This document shows, one piece after another, positions 36,261 through 49,067 of a stretch of 64,000 nucleotides of DNA. The stretch covers positions 5,595,036-5,659,035 of the forward strand of contig CM077833.1 of NCBI GenBank assembly GCA_039720395.1, given 5' to 3'. The number at the start of each line of letters is the position of its first letter. Position 1 is the first letter of the stretch. The notes below the pieces were generated by a model that worked only from the letters and a program-made list of their open reading frames with translations, searched no databases and was not told the origin of the DNA. The translations under genes were made by a program, and so were the position numbers. This DNA comes from Liquidambar formosana (Eukaryota > Streptophyta > Magnoliopsida > Saxifragales > Altingiaceae).

Positions 36261-37624
36261 ATTCATATTCGAAAAAGATATTTAGAAATCATTCCAATAC
36301 CTAAAGAAAGATGCCTCTAGGGCAAGTAAAAAAGATTTCCCTCAAGAAATATGCCTTCGAGGCCAGCAAGGTACCACCCAAGAATTCGAATTCAAAAGCA
36401 ACACTCAATATGCATGCATAGACTATCCAGAGCCCATTCCCATCCTATACATGGTCTAATCGAAATCGAGGCCTAGATAGGATTATTATTGATTACTCTT
36501 TCCTTTGAACAGGGTTACCAGTTTAATTGGGACACTGTTCTCATTCGTTTCCTTGGTATCTATCTTTACCTTCAACACATTCTTTGTAGCATGTTCAAGA
36601 CTGTTGAATGGAGTCGTCGCTTCTTTCCTAGAGTTATAGATTCATTTCCCCACACTAATGATGCTAACACTGTAACAAAACTTGCTTTCGAGAGGTCATG
36701 GGAATGCGAACATATGAAGCCTAAGATAAACACATCATTTCAAGTGATAACGAAATATCGGACTCACAAACTACTTCCATGCGTACGCATATAGATGACA
36801 TACATACAACAACACATTGTTTAGCTATTTAGGATCATGATTCAGGTAACTTGCTAATGATGCAAAAAGGCAAAAGATAATGAAAAAGAGAGAACCAAGA
36901 ATGATGATGTAGACAAAAAGCTCAAGCAAGACCAACAAGGAATTCAAGTACGACTTGAAATGAAGAAACATTAGACTCAAGTATTAACTTCACCCATTTT
37001 AAATGTCTCCTTTTAATGCTATCCTATTTAGACATTTGTTCCATTTTTTCTTTCTTAGTTAATTAAAGAGGATCAATGATGTACTAGTTATTCCCATAAA
37101 ATTTTACTATCTTCGGTTCACTTTTGCATTAACAAAACATTCTATATATTGACAACAATTGAAGGAGTTTATCAACTCAAAGCACGATGGTTTTGACGGC
37201 ATGCGAGCATATTCAATTAGGTTTGCCCCTTAACTTGGAGGTTGGAGGTTGGAGAGTGCATCACCTTCTTTGTTGTCTTTACTTATCTTGTTCCCTTCTT
37301 TCATTTTCTTTTTTCTTTCCTTTCTTTTCTTGCCCTAACTTTTGCATAGGCTTCCCTTTCGAGTTTTCAACCTGGCAGGCTGTCTTTTTTTTTTCTTTCT
37401 TTTTTTTTTTAACCTAACCTTCTCGAGCTGCCTCTGATGTGATTTTCTTCGTTTGTGCCCTTTGTATGGATTCTAAGTGATGTGAATGCACCTTTGCACA
37501 CACTCCAAGTAATATGGATGCACCCTTACAAGGTTGCCTAGGATCAAGCCAAACGTAGTTCAATTGAATCTGAACAACTTTGATCAATCAAAGAGGACTT
37601 TCATTCGGACTATAATGTAGGCTC
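36261..37624. other. unassigned, gene-poor stretch
   Basis: No recognised coding sequence. The longest frame (36489-36794, plus, 101 codons) has no family resemblance I can see. One CATGCGTACGCATA palindrome lies at about 36779, arguing for continued Tat-derived sequence to there. A pyrimidine-rich/poly-T region occupies 37290-37412. Confidence 0.45.
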
Positions 37625-38893
37625 TATTAGAATTATGCCCTAGAGCCAATCATAGAGATGATTGTTTAGGGATTTGGAACAATCATTTGATTTTGTTTAT
37701 ATATGTCACATTTATTATTGATTTAATAAAAGGGCTTATTCTATTATGTTTATATGCATCATTTATATTTACATAATATATCTATGGAGTTAGAGTTGAG
37801 AATATGAAATTACAAAGGGTTGTAATTTTGAGACTGTAGATATATCTCTGTACTAAACTCCTAAAACATTCCTAGTTGAAGGTTCACTATGATGGACAAT
37901 AATGAACCATAGGACTAGCACTTGTTAGGTTGACTCTATAGGAGGATAGCTAGTCTCAAGCTATTTGTGTGTAGACACTACAACCAATAAGTGGGTGCCT
38001 ATTATAGAATAGGTACGGTACACCGAATGTGACCAAAGATATGAGATAAACTGAATGGAGTTTTAACCTGCCTGTCAATCAGTTTCTCATTGTTATAGTG
38101 GTATAATTAATCCTTAGACCTAAGACACCATGGTTGCCTTATACATGTAGCTTTAGAAGTTTGATAACACTAAGTGCAGATCCTTATAAAGGTCTGTAAA
38201 GGTGTTCATTGGCCCTATTGCTATGTGTGTGAAGGCATGTGAGTGATCAATAAGGAATCCATCACTCTTAGGAAAAAGGGAGTAAATGTCTCATATAGCA
38301 TTCATTGAATATAACTCATTACATCCATGGGCCCATAGTAGAATGAATATGGAAAGGAGTTTCCATAAGTTCATCATTGAGTTGGTATTAATAAATGATT
38401 ATAAAGTAATTGAACTAGGGACTTGATAGACTTCCATGTCCTATTAGTTCAATGGGAGACATTGTGTTGATGGAAGGACATAATTGTAACCTATAAACTA
38501 TAATGGAAGGGTTCTTTGTAAATGACTATTCACCTCATTAAGGACCACACCATGAGCCATATGGTAGGTGTTACTCATGGTTAGTAGAAGCCCTAATTGA
38601 TATAAATGAGTTATAATCAATTATGGAATTGAAAGGAGTTTCAATTAGACCCTCTAATGGAAAGAGTTCCATTGTGCACACCTCGTGCTATCCCTACTAC
38701 TTGATGATGTGAACCCAATGGGTCACACACTGATCATGCTAAGAGAGCTTTAAAATCTATGAGAGAAAGGGTATAAGTGAATAAAGAAAGGTTCTTTAAG
38801 GCCAAATTTGTATAAGATATAAATAAGAGGGGTTATTGTGTAATTAAGTGTAATTACACAAAACCCTAAGTGGGTTCTCCCTCATGGCCGGCC
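37625..38893 (+). mobile_element. 5' LTR of copia element 5, first part
   Basis: Subfamily A LTR from TATTAGAATTATGCC to ...CATGGCCGGCC, where the inverted copia element interrupts it. Continues at 48527 with CCTCCTTGGTGGGC. Confidence 0.9.
38889..38893. other. TSD of copia element 4 (left)
   Basis: CGGCC, repeated at 48522-48526. Confidence 0.93.
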
Positions 38894-40590
38894 TGTTGGG
38901 AATCGAATAGGGAGGAAAACACATAAAGGCTAAATTAAAAATTTTCCTACGATTCCTAATCCCATGAATCCAATTATGCTTAATACAAAACAAACCCTAA
39001 CTAGAAGAGGGTAAGAATTACTTACAGTTGATTAATGTCTTCTCTTTTATGCTCCAAGCTTTGTCTTCTCTTTTTTGCTCCAAGCTTGAACTCCGAGCAG
39101 CAATGAATGAGCAGTCCAAGTGTACTGCCTCCAACAGTATCCACACCTAGCTTGAGCTTAAAGTCCTTTCCTTCTTCTTCCTTGTTGTTGCTAGAGGTGG
39201 AGAAGAAAGAGAGAGAGAGAGCCTCCTAGTGAAATTCGGCCAACCCTTGGGGAGAATGAATGTGATTTAAGTGATGTCATCAAATCACATGTGAGGCTTT
39301 ATATAGCCCCTAATAGGGCCGGTCCTAGTGAGGAATCCTATTCCTCATATGAATTAAGTTGTAATTATACATAATTGCAAATTAACCCCTCTAATTTATA
39401 TCCTGTATAAATTTGCCCCTTAAGAACAATTCTTTTATTCACTTATGCCCTTTCTCTTATAGATTTTCAAGCTCTCTTAGCATGATCAGTGTGTGACCCA
39501 TTGGGTTCACATCATCAAGTAGTAGGGATAGCACGAGGTGTGCACAATGGAACTCTTTCCATTAGAAGGTCTAATTAGAACCCCTTCCAATTCCCTAATT
39601 GATTATAACTCTCTTATATCAATTAGGGCTTCTACTAACCATGAGTAACACCTAGCATATAGCTCATGGTGTAGTCCTTAATAAGGTGAATAGTCATTTA
39701 CAAAGAACCCTTCTGTTATAGTTTATCGGTTACAATTACATCCTTCCATCAACACAATGTCTCCAATTGAACTAATCGGACATGGAAGTCTGTCAAGTCC
39801 CTAGTTTAATTACTTTATACTCATTCATTAATATCAACTTAATGATGAACTTATGGAAACTCCTTTCCATATTCATTCTACCATGGGCCTATGGATTTAA
39901 TGAGTTATATTCAATGAATGCTATATGAGACATTCACTCTTTTTTTCCTGAGAATGATGGATTCCTTGTTGATCACTCACATGCCTTCACACACATAGTA
40001 GTAGGGCCAATGAACACCCTTACAGATCCTTATAAGGATCTGCACTTAGTGTTATCAAACTTCTAAAGCTATATGTATAAGGCAACCATGGTGTCTCAGG
40101 TCTAAGGATCACTTGTACCATTATAACAATGAGAAACTGATTGACTGGCAGGTTAAAACTCCATTCAGTTTATCTCATATCTTTGGTCACATTCAGTGTA
40201 CCTATTCTTATAATAGGCACCCACTTATTGATTGTAGTGTCTACACACAAATAGCTTGAGACTAGCTATCCTCCTATAGAGTCAACCTAACAAGTGCTAG
40301 TCCTATGGTTCATTACCGTCCATCATAGTGAACCTTCAACTAGGAATGATTTAGGAGTTTAGTATAGAGATATATTTATAGTCTCAAAATTACAACACTT
40401 TGTAATTTCATATTCTCAACTCTAACTCCATGGACATATTATGTAAATATAAATGATGCATATAAACATAATAGAATAAGCCCTTTTATTAAATCAATAA
40501 TAAATGTGACATATATAAATGAAATCAAATGATTGCTCCTAATCCCTAAACAATCATCTCTATGATTGGCTCTAGGGCATAATCCTAACA
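38894..40590 (-). mobile_element. 3' LTR of copia element 4
   Basis: Minus strand TGTTAGGATTATGCCCTAGAGCC (40590) to CGATTCCCAACA (38894); preceded by the PPT. Confidence 0.93.
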
Positions 40591-40605
40591 ATCTCCCACT
40601 TGCAC
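40591..40605 (-). other. polypurine tract of copia element 4
   Basis: Minus strand reads GTGCAAGTGGGAGAT against the LTR start. Confidence 0.88.
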
Positions 40606-40619
40606 TATAGCCAATCCAC

Positions 40620-41000
40620 CATGTATCTCATACCCATATCCTATCGATAGTGATCCAATACACTTGGGTCATAGCCTTAGTGAAGGGGTCTTCTTTATTC
40701 TCTGTTGTATTAAACTTCTATATGTATATGTCATCTCTTCCAATGATCTCTCTAATCACTTGGAATCACCACTTAAAGTTTGGACTTTTGATGAGACCGT
40801 GGTTCCTTGGTTTTAGCAATAGCCCCATTATTGTCACAAAAACAATAGTAAGGACTTCTCAATGTCATGAACCACTTTTAGTTCAGCAATGAACTTACTA
40901 ATCCAAACTTGTAGCAATGCGCTCTAATTTATAGCTCCACCATTTAAGATGAGAACATACCTCAATGTTGATCTCCTATCATCATCGTCAGATTGAAAAT
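40620..41000 (-). pseudogene. copia RNase H relic with internal deletion, element 4
   Basis: Minus-strand translation gives DSDFQSDDDD, LILNGGAIN, then jumps to the VWISKFIAEL block: the segment between, which holds the catalytic Glu of copia RNase H, is absent. Further remnants (GTTVSSKVQTL, TPSLRL) and several stops follow. The same deletion occurs in element 5 (about 63245). Confidence 0.7.
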
Positions 41001-41011
41001 CTGAGTCCGTT

Positions 41012-41453
41012 CTACCAACCATTTCTAAGTTTCTTTCTCCATAGACAAGGCATAGGTCCTTTAGTTCTTCTCAAGTACTTAAGGATAACCTTGACTGCTT
41101 CCCAAGGTTTCTTACCTAGGTCTGCCTGATATCTGCTCGTAACATTTATAGCAAAACTGATATCTAGTCTTGTACATAGCATAGCATATGCTTTTAGACA
41201 ACTTGATTTCATGTTTGACAAGAATTAGACCTCTTTTGAAATCATGCTTTTTGAACCCTTTCAAAATCTTATCTATGTACATTGATTGGGAGAGACCTAG
41301 CATCCTTTAAGATCTATCTCTATAGTCCTTTATTCCTAGAATATAGGATGCTTCTCCCAAATCTTCTATGGAGAACTTCTGTGAAAGTCAATCTTTCACT
41401 TATGACAACATCTCTACTTTATTCCTAATAAGTAGAATGTCATCCACTTATAG
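41012..41453 (-). pseudogene. copia RT C-terminal fragment, element 4
   Basis: Starts with the active-site box reading L-stop-V-D-D (TAA at 41448-41450), then the LGLSQSMYIDKILKGFKKHD and AMLCTRLDISFAINVTSRYQ blocks and ILKYLRRTKGPMPCLW in a second frame. All RT upstream of the box is missing, so polymerase function is impossible. Confidence 0.8.
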
Positions 41454-41499
41454 GACTATAAATGTGATCGCACTCCCACTAACCATTTGTACAATCATG

Positions 41500-42290
41500 G
41501 TACAATAATGGGTTCTGTCTCAACAGGGACAGGGGTTGTATTAATGGTGGTTTGTGTCTCATTAGACAACTCTTTGAGTTCTATTTTCCTGCTGTTGCTA
41601 CCTTCTTGAATAAACTCTTTTTCAAGAAAGATTGCAAACTTACAAATAAAACACCTTTTGTTCATCAGGATAAGAGACTTAGTATCCTAAACTCTCTCTA
41701 GGATAATCCACAAACCTATATTTAAGTTATCTCGATTTCCAATTTTGTTGCATTATATGTCTCTACATATGTAGTGCAACCCCATACCTTAACATGCTTA
41801 AGGTTTGGTGCTTCCCTTTCCATATCTCATATGTGTTTAGGAACAGCCTTGGTTTGAACTCTAGTTTTACAGCTACGTGGCAGTTTCTAAGGCATATCCT
41901 TAAAAGGATAATATTAGGTCAGTGTAACTTATCATGGATTGGACCATATCCAATAAGGTCCTATTCCTCCTTTCTGACACACCATTAAGTTATGGTGTTC
42001 CAAGAGGTGTCCATTTGAATGCCTGTTTGAACAAGATGATCTAAAAATTAACCGATTAAATATTCGCCTCCTCGATCTAATCGAAGAGCTTTAATACTTT
42101 TACCGATTTGTTTCTCTACTTCATATCTGAATTCCATGAACCTTTCAAATATTTCAAACTTGTACTTCATTAAGTACACACACCCAAACCTAGAATGAAT
42201 CATCGGTAGAGGTTGTAAAGTAAGAGAAACCTCTACATACATCACTATGTATTAGTCCCCATCTCTTGTTCTCTTGGGTTTCATAGCATT
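41500..42290 (-). pseudogene. copia integrase core fragment, element 4
   Basis: Minus strand 42245-42048 codes SRFGCVYLMKYKFEIFERF ... GKSIKALRLDRGGEYL, the central part of the copia integrase core (the family consensus has Ser-Asp where Leu-Asp is seen). Degraded sequence corresponding to the core end and C-terminal domain runs to about 41500. The zinc-binding N-terminus and the protease, expected between gag and this block, are deleted; element 5 has the same gap. Confidence 0.75.
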
Positions 42291-42325
42291 CTATTTAGAA
42301 CTATTATGCTCTATGCAACTAACAT

Positions 42326-43194
42326 TTAGTTTAGAGCATGATCCATATCTTCCGAAGGTCGGTTCTTTAGAGTATCCAGATATTCCTGGCAGTTACGTTT
42401 CCAGCGCCTATCCTTGCCATAGTGAAAACAGGTTCCTTTGGCCTTACCAGTATTACCTTTCTTGATGCCTCCCTTCGGCTTTAAGTTCTTCTTCTTCCCT
42501 TGGGTACTCTTACCCTTGCCTTTTCCCTTGCCCTTGGGCTTAGGTTTGGCTTTGGAAGTAGAAGCTCCATCAAATGCGAGCAAAGAACTTTTCTCTTTCT
42601 TCATCGTCTCCTCAGTCATCTTGAGCAAATTGTGTAGCCCAGGGAGAGTGGGCTCAAGCTTGTTCATATGAAAATTCATAATGAACTGCCCAAATGAATC
42701 AGGAAGGGATTGTAGAATAATGTCTAAGCACATATCAGCTTATGATCACATCAAGCTTCTCAAGCTGCTCGATATGGTTGATCATCTTCAAGGTGTGATC
42801 AGTCACGGATGAACCCTCGTTCATCCTTGCCTGGAATAGATCCTTGACAATATTATATTTAGCGGTCCTACTTTGCTCCCCATACAACTCTTGTAAGTGG
42901 AGAAAGATGTCAGGAGCACTACTTATGGATTCATGTTGCTTCTGAAGCTCAAGGCTTATGGATGCCATCATATAGCATCTTACCTTTAAGTCGTTCTCCA
43001 TGCACTTGTGATAAGCGTCTTTCTCCTGCTGAGTTGCAGCCTCAGTAGGAGCCTTAGGAAGTGGGCCATCAAGTGTGTAGGTAATCTTTTCAAAATTTAA
43101 AACTATTTTCAAATTCCTTAGCCAACCAAGATAATTTGGACCAGTTAAACGGTTGGTTTCCAAAAATTTTGGATAACGGGTTGAGGTGAGCCAT
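42326..43194 (-). pseudogene. copia gag, two frameshifts, element 4
   Basis: ATG at 43194 in the same context as the gag of element 5. A 1-nt insertion near 43160 and a 2-nt deletion near 42735 split it into frames of ~142 and ~135 codons. Blocks: LTGPNYLGWLRNLKIVL (N-terminal gag), the helical APDIFLHLQELYGEQSRTA region, LPDSFGQFIMNFHMNKL, a Lys/Gly-rich basic tract (PKGKGKGKGK), and a CCHC knuckle reading CFHYGKDRRWKRNC in which the second Cys is Tyr and the His is Arg. Would form the particle shell and bind RNA if intact. Confidence 0.88.
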
Positions 43195-43372
43195 TTCTAT
43201 GAACTACATATATAAATTTAAAATAGAGAATTAGATTTCATTTTTAATCCATAATGATCGGGTCTTTAATCATATGGTACCTCCCACTATTTTATCAAAT
43301 TCCATACAGCCTCTAATGGAATTTGGGAATCTCATTCCTAATGGGGATTAGGGTCCCACTGTGACCTAGAAG

Positions 43373-43576
43373 CCTCACATTATAGTTTCTTGACTTCTAA
43401 CCCACAATAAGAAGACAATTCCTTGTATATTGCTTCATAAGCAAGTTCCAATCATTTTGCCTCTAGGGTACATACTCCTCACATTATAGTTTCTTAGAAT
43501 ACTTCCCTAGTTAAGTTAAACCCATCATTCACATAGGTATGTTTCGCCAAATATATACCTTACATTATAGTTTCTT
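43373..43576 (-). repeat. thrice-repeated pre-gag motif, element 4
   Basis: Reverse complements of AAGAAACTATAATGTGAGG at 43373-43391, 43477-43495 and 43558-43576 (last with one change); distances 104 and 81, the mirror of elements 3 and 5. Confidence 0.93.
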
Positions 43577-44081
43577 GGTATATACCAGTTTAGGCACCCC
43601 ATGATATCTTATATGTGATAGTTTCAAGTAATGTCTTTAACATGGGTAGCTCCTACATGTCTGTAGCCAGGTACCCACATTAAGGGATGTTAGATGATCC
43701 TATAATGATGGAAGTCAATGAAGAATCCATTCCCTATGATTTCTTCATTTTCAACTTAATATTAAAAGAGAGGGGTTTTAAGGGTCTCATCAAATTAACT
43801 AATTTAACTCTCATGCATATAAATAAAATATAACAACATTATTTCTAAAATCCACTTATCGATATTAGTCCCTCTAAGGTGACATATAACAATCTTTGGA
43901 TTTGGAGCTATCACTATTAATCTCATTAAAAGCTCCCACTATGATGATTATGGACTTTAAGAAGATTCAATCCAAGCCAATGAATTGAATCTAAGGTCTA
44001 AGGTGGGTGTAGGTGATTGTAAAACATTCATTCAAAACATAGCATGCTCTCTTGAAAGTCTTCTCCAAGCTTTCAAGTCCT

Positions 44082-44234
44082 TCAATCTCTTCTATAGGCT
44101 TGATGGTCTCCACCATTGACTTGTAGGGCTCCACCATGCTCCTTTGGGTCCACCATGCTCCTTAGTGCGGGCTCGATTACATAACATTTACATAATTTAA
44201 AGAAAGGGATACATAAGGGGAATGTGGGGTACAT
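44082..44234 (-). CDS. small conserved leader ORF (copy in element 4)
   Basis: 50 codons, MYPTFPLCIPF, KCYVIEPALRSMVDPKE, GGALQVNGGDHQA; an upstream in-frame ATG at 44333 would add 33 residues. Same position relative to gag as the other copies. Confidence 0.3.
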   Translation of the reverse strand: MYPTFPLCIPFFKLCKCYVIEPALRSMVDPKEHGGALQVNGGDHQAYRRD

Positions 44235-45077
44235 AAGAGAATGATAGAGATAGAGAAGAAGGTGGCATGCAAGCCCCAAAATAAGTAATACATCACCAAA
44301 ATTAACAACTCTTGAAAAATTAATACAACCCATTCATAGGACGGCCAATCACAATTGGTTTAAAGGGTATGATCCATAATCATCATCCATCCTTAAACAT
44401 ACAATCACATTGCATAATAAAGGAAATAATTGTAAGCAATAAAGCATATGGGCATTTATGGTAACTCTATTGATTGGTATTCATTAATCTTATTAATGTG
44501 TCCTAATCTCATTAGGATATGCATAATTTCCAGAATTAATTAAGTCTTAACATTTAAGGCTTTTAGTTTCAATCAATCAAATCAATTGAAACCATTAAAG
44601 TCCCCTAATTAAATTCTAATATCAAATATTAGGGTCTCTTTAGTTAAACAAAACAATTTGATTTAATTAAAAAATTTCCAGATTTTAATTTAATCCTAAA
44701 TTGTGTTTTAAACCATTTAAAACATTATAAAATTAATCACCATTAATTAAATAATCAATTTCGGAATTAAATAAAATCAATATATTAATTAATTAGTGCA
44801 TTAGGGTTTCCTAAAACCCTAAACCCTAAGTGCATTATCTCTAAACCCTAAACATAACCCTAATGCATTAAATGCCTTATGATTAGTCAATTAATGACCA
44901 ATCATTTAAACCCTAGGTTTATATGGTATTAATGATTAGGATTAGGGTTTAATTAATGCCACCTAGGATATTAATTACACCTAATTAATATGCACTAATT
45001 AGGGTTTCTAAAGACCCTAAACTCTAAACCTTAAACCTATTAAATGCCAATGATTAATTACTAAACCTTTAATGATC

Positions 45078-45103
45078 ATGATTGGTCATTAATGACCAAT
45101 CAT
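45078..45103. repeat. perfect 26-bp leader palindrome, element 4
   Basis: ATGATTGGTCATT followed at once by its exact complement. Looser copy at 44879-44905. Confidence 0.95.
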
Positions 45104-45255
45104 TTAACCCTAGGTTAGACACATTAATTCCTAGGTTTAGTTATTAATTAATGCATTAATAGAATTAGGGTTTCATTAATACGAATTAGGGTTTCCTAAA
45201 CCCTAAACCCTAGACGTCATAAATGCACTTAATTTTGCCCTAATAATTAATAACC

Positions 45256-45282
45256 ATGATTGGTCATTTAATGACCAATCAT
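45256..45282. repeat. 27-nt leader palindrome, element 4
   Basis: Same arms, 1-nt spacer. Confidence 0.95.
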
Positions 45283-46809
45283 TAAACACTTTAATTAAGG
45301 TAATTAATAGCCTAATTAGGGTTTCAATTAATGAAATTAATGAATTAGGGTTTTGTCATTAATGGGACTAAAGGTTTCCTAAGAAACCCAAAGGCTACGG
45401 CCACAATTAATGAACTGCCATGGCTTGGCCATGGCTTAGCCAGGGGGCTGCTTTGGCTAGGCCAAGGGGCTGCCAAGGCTAGGCCACGGCTAGGCCAGGG
45501 GTTGCCATGGCTTGGCAAGGCTGCCATGGCTACCATCATGCACGGGGACTCGAGCTAGGGTGTGGGCCAAACCCATGGACATGTGTGGAGTGGCCAATAG
45601 GGCTGTCTTGTTCAAAACAAATTAGGGTTTCAAGAACCCAGTGCTGGCGCCACCATAGGAGGACCTCCAAGGTCACAATTGTTTCTAAAACTCAATCAAT
45701 TCGACTCCACCAACAAAACCAGCCCTTGTATCATGTCCCTATATGAATTACTAAGCTAATTGAAGTGGTTTGGATGATCAAATCATCCCCAATTGTTCTA
45801 AACAATTCAAGAACAGTGGGCTGTCCAGAATTTGACAACACACTGTCCATGGTCACAAATTGATTTAAAACCCAGCAAGATAATTAATTCAGACTACAAA
45901 ATTATTTTTCCTAGTATCCTACATGTCTTAGGAAACCAATGGAAGTGGTTTCATGCAATTTGGAGTTTCCTAACTCAAGTTATGAATGAAACTCCATTGA
46001 TGACTTTCTGCAGAAAAAAGCAGCCTGCTGTGTTCTTCCAAGAAATCAAACTTTTTGATTCTTTATGCATCAAGACTCTTTTGAAACTTAAAGAATATGA
46101 TCTATACATCATACATCATCATCCTATAATGATTTTTCATCAATTATAGAGAAGTTTCTGATCATAACAGTAGCAAGAGCCCTAGGGTTCTAAAACCCAG
46201 ATTCTAACATGGTGGTTTTCTCCTTCTTCCTTCTGTTCTAGAATCTTAATCCAATTGAGATGCATCTGAATGCTTGGGAACCCTTTCCTACCATGTCTAG
46301 AACATAACCCAAGTGGTGGCAACCATTGCCATGCCTTTGATCTCCATCAAAAACTCACAATTGTGGCAGTTACATCATTCCCGAGCAAAACTGTCTTCCC
46401 TGACAACCTGTAGTAAAAAATTCATAACTTTCGCTACAAAACTCAGATCGATGAACTGTTTGTTGGGTTATAAAGCTGATTCGAAGAGATTTCTAACTAT
46501 ATATGGCTCAAAAATTTTGGAGAAGAACTCTGATTTCAGCATAAAAAACAAGATGACGATTTTTCATGGCTAGCATGAAAACTGTTCTTCTTCTCCAAAC
46601 TCAACCCCATTCAACTCTTCAATAACCAGCAGCTCTAAAACTTATTTTAGAAGAGGAGTAGAAGAGAAAACAACCTAGGGTTCATTAACCCTAGGTTCGG
46701 CCATGAGGGAGAACACCAATTAAATGCATAAACATGAACCCTAGTTCATTAAACCAATCAATTTACCATAAATTCCCGCCCATATGCAGTTTGTATTAGG
46801 CATAATCAT

Positions 46810-46823
46810 GGCTCTAATACCAC
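46810..46823 (-). other. primer-binding site of copia element 4
   Basis: Minus strand GTGGTATTAGAGCC, one C-to-T change from the usual tRNA-Met-type PBS. Confidence 0.88.
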
Positions 46824-48521
46824 TGTTGGGAGTCGAATAGGGAGGAAAACATACAAAAGCAGAATTAAAAATTTTCCTACGATTCCCAATCCCATGAATC
46901 CAATTATGCTTAATACAAAACAAACCCTAACTAGAAGAGGGTAAGAATTACCTACAGTTGATTAATGTCTTCTCCTTTATGCTCCAAGCTTTGTCTTCTC
47001 CTTTTTTCTCCAAGCTTGAACTCCGAGTAGCAATGAATGAGCAGTCCAAGTGTACTGCCTCCAACGATATCCACACCTAGCTTGAGCTTAAAGTCCTTTC
47101 ATTTTTCTTCCTTGTTGTTGCTAGAGGTGGAGAAGAAAGAGAGAGAGGAAACCTCCTTGTGAAATTCGGCCAGCCCTTGGGGAGAATAAATGTGATTCAA
47201 GTGATGTCATCACATCACATCTGAGGCTTTATATAGCCCACTAATAGGGCCGGCCTTAGTGAGGAATCCTATTCCTCATTTGAGTTAAGTTGTAATTATA
47301 CATAATTGCAACTTAACCCCTCTAATTTATATCCCATATAAATTTTCCCCTTAAGAACAATTCTTTTATTCACTTATGCCCTTTCTCTCATAGACTTTCA
47401 AGCTCTCTTAGCATGATCAGTGTGTCACCCATTGGGTTCACATCATCAAGTAGTAGGGATAGCACGAGGTGTGCACAATGGAACTCTTTCCATTAGAGGG
47501 TCTAATTGGAACTCCTTCCAATTCCCTAATTGATTATAAATCTCTTATATCAATTAGGGCTTCTACTAACCATGAGTAACACCTAGCATATGGCTCATGG
47601 TGTGATCCTTAATGAGGTGAATAGTCATTTACAAAGAACCCTTCTGTTATAGTTTATCGGTTACAATTACATCCTTCCATCAACATAATGTCTCCAACTG
47701 AACTAATAGGACATGGAAGTCTATCAAGTCCCTAGTTCAATTACTTTATACTCATTCATTAATATCAACTCAATGATGAACTTATGGAAACTCCTTTCCA
47801 TATTCATTCTACCATGTGCCCATGGATTTAATGAGTTATATTCAATGAATGCTATATGAGACATTCACTCTCTTTTTCCTGATAGTGATAGATTCCTTGT
47901 TGATCACTCACATGCCTTCACACACATAGCAGTAGGGCCAATGAACACCCTTATAGACCCCTATAAGGATCTACACTTTGTGTTATCAAACTTCTAAAGC
48001 TATATGTATAAGGCAACCATGGTGTGTCAGGTCTAAAGATTACTTGTACCACTATAACAATGAGAAACCGATTGACAGTCAGGTTAAAACTCCATTCAGT
48101 TTATCTCATATCTTTGGTCACATTCAGTGTACCTATTCTTATAATAGGCACCCACTTGTTGGTTGTAGTGTCTAAACACAAATAGCTTGAAACTAGCTAT
48201 CCTCCTATAGAGTCAACCTAACAAGTGCTAGTCCTATGGTTCATTATCGTCCATCATAGTGAACCTTCAACTAGGAATGATTTTGGAGTTTAGTACAGAG
48301 ATATATTTACAGTCTCAAAATTACAACACTTTGTAATTTCATATTCTCAACTCTAACTCCATGGATATATTATGTAAATATAAATAATGCATATAAACAG
48401 AATAGAATAAGCCCTTTTATTAAATCAATAATAAATGTGACATATATAAATGAAATCAAATGATTGTTCCTAATCCCTAAATAATCATATCTATGATTGG
48501 CTCTAGGGCATAATCCTAACA
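46824..48521 (-). mobile_element. 5' LTR of copia element 4
   Basis: 1698 bp, same termini as the 3' LTR (CGACTCCCAACA at its end), followed by the PBS. Confidence 0.93.
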
Positions 48522-48526
48522 CGGCC
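48522..48526. other. TSD of copia element 4 (right)
   Basis: CGGCC, copy of 38889-38893. Confidence 0.93.
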
Positions 48527-48948
48527 CCTCCTTGGTGGGCTATATATATCATGTGATGATGTGTGACATCATTACAAGATACTCTCCCAAGCCCTGGCCA
48601 TCCAACACTTGGAGGCTTCTTCTCTCTCTCTCTTCTCTTCTCCACCTCTAACAACAATAAGGAAGAAGGAAGAAAGGATTTCAAAGCTCAAGCTAGGTGT
48701 GGATATTGTTAGAGGCAGTACACTTGGACTGCTCATTCATTGCTGCCCGGAGTTCAAGCTTGGAGCAAAAGGAGAAGACAAAGCTTGGAGCATAAAGGAG
48801 AAGACTTTAATCAACTGTAAATAATTCTTACCCTCTTCTAGTTAGGGTTTGTTTTGTATTAAGCATAATTGGATTTATGGGATTGGGAATCGTAGGAAAA
48901 TTTTTGTTCTACCCTTGTATGTTTTCCTCTCTTGTTCGATTCCCAACA
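48527..48948 (+). mobile_element. 5' LTR of copia element 5, second part
   Basis: Resumes the interrupted LTR and ends CGATTCCCAACA; with the first part totals ~1.69 kb. Confidence 0.9.
48541..48549 (+). promoter_or_regulatory. candidate TATA box, copia LTR subfamily A
   Basis: TATATATAT following GGTGGGC, about 400 bp before the LTR end, same relative place as the TATATAAGG in subfamily B. Confidence 0.35.
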
Positions 48949-48963
48949 GTGGTATCAGAGCCA
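48949..48963 (+). other. primer-binding site of copia element 5
   Basis: GTGGTATCAGAGCCA directly after the LTR. Confidence 0.92.
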
Positions 48964-49067
48964 TGATTATGCTTAATGCAAACTGCATATGGGCTGTAAT
49001 GTATGGTAAATTGATTGGTTTAATGAAGTAGAATTCATATTCATGCATTTAATTGGTATTCTCCACC

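Larger units (their letters stand above)
38894..48521 (-). mobile_element. copia element 4, full-length, non-autonomous
   Basis: 9628 bp, minus orientation, bounded by CGGCC duplications. LTRs are 1697-1698 bp. Minus-strand order: 5' LTR, PBS, ~3.6 kb leader, frameshifted gag, integrase core fragment, RT and RNase H fragments, PPT, 3' LTR. Protease, the integrase zinc-binding region and most of RT are absent. Comparing the first ~240 bp of the two LTRs by eye shows about 14 differences, so the insertion is not recent. Confidence 0.92.

Noticed and set aside
36489..36794. 101-codon ORF in unassigned DNA
   Set aside because: No recognisable domain, no splice or promoter context; kept only as part of the unassigned region.
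42438..42671. Plus-strand 77-codon ORF rich in Phe/Leu/Pro
   Set aside because: Antisense of the Lys/Gly-rich gag tail; not a membrane protein.
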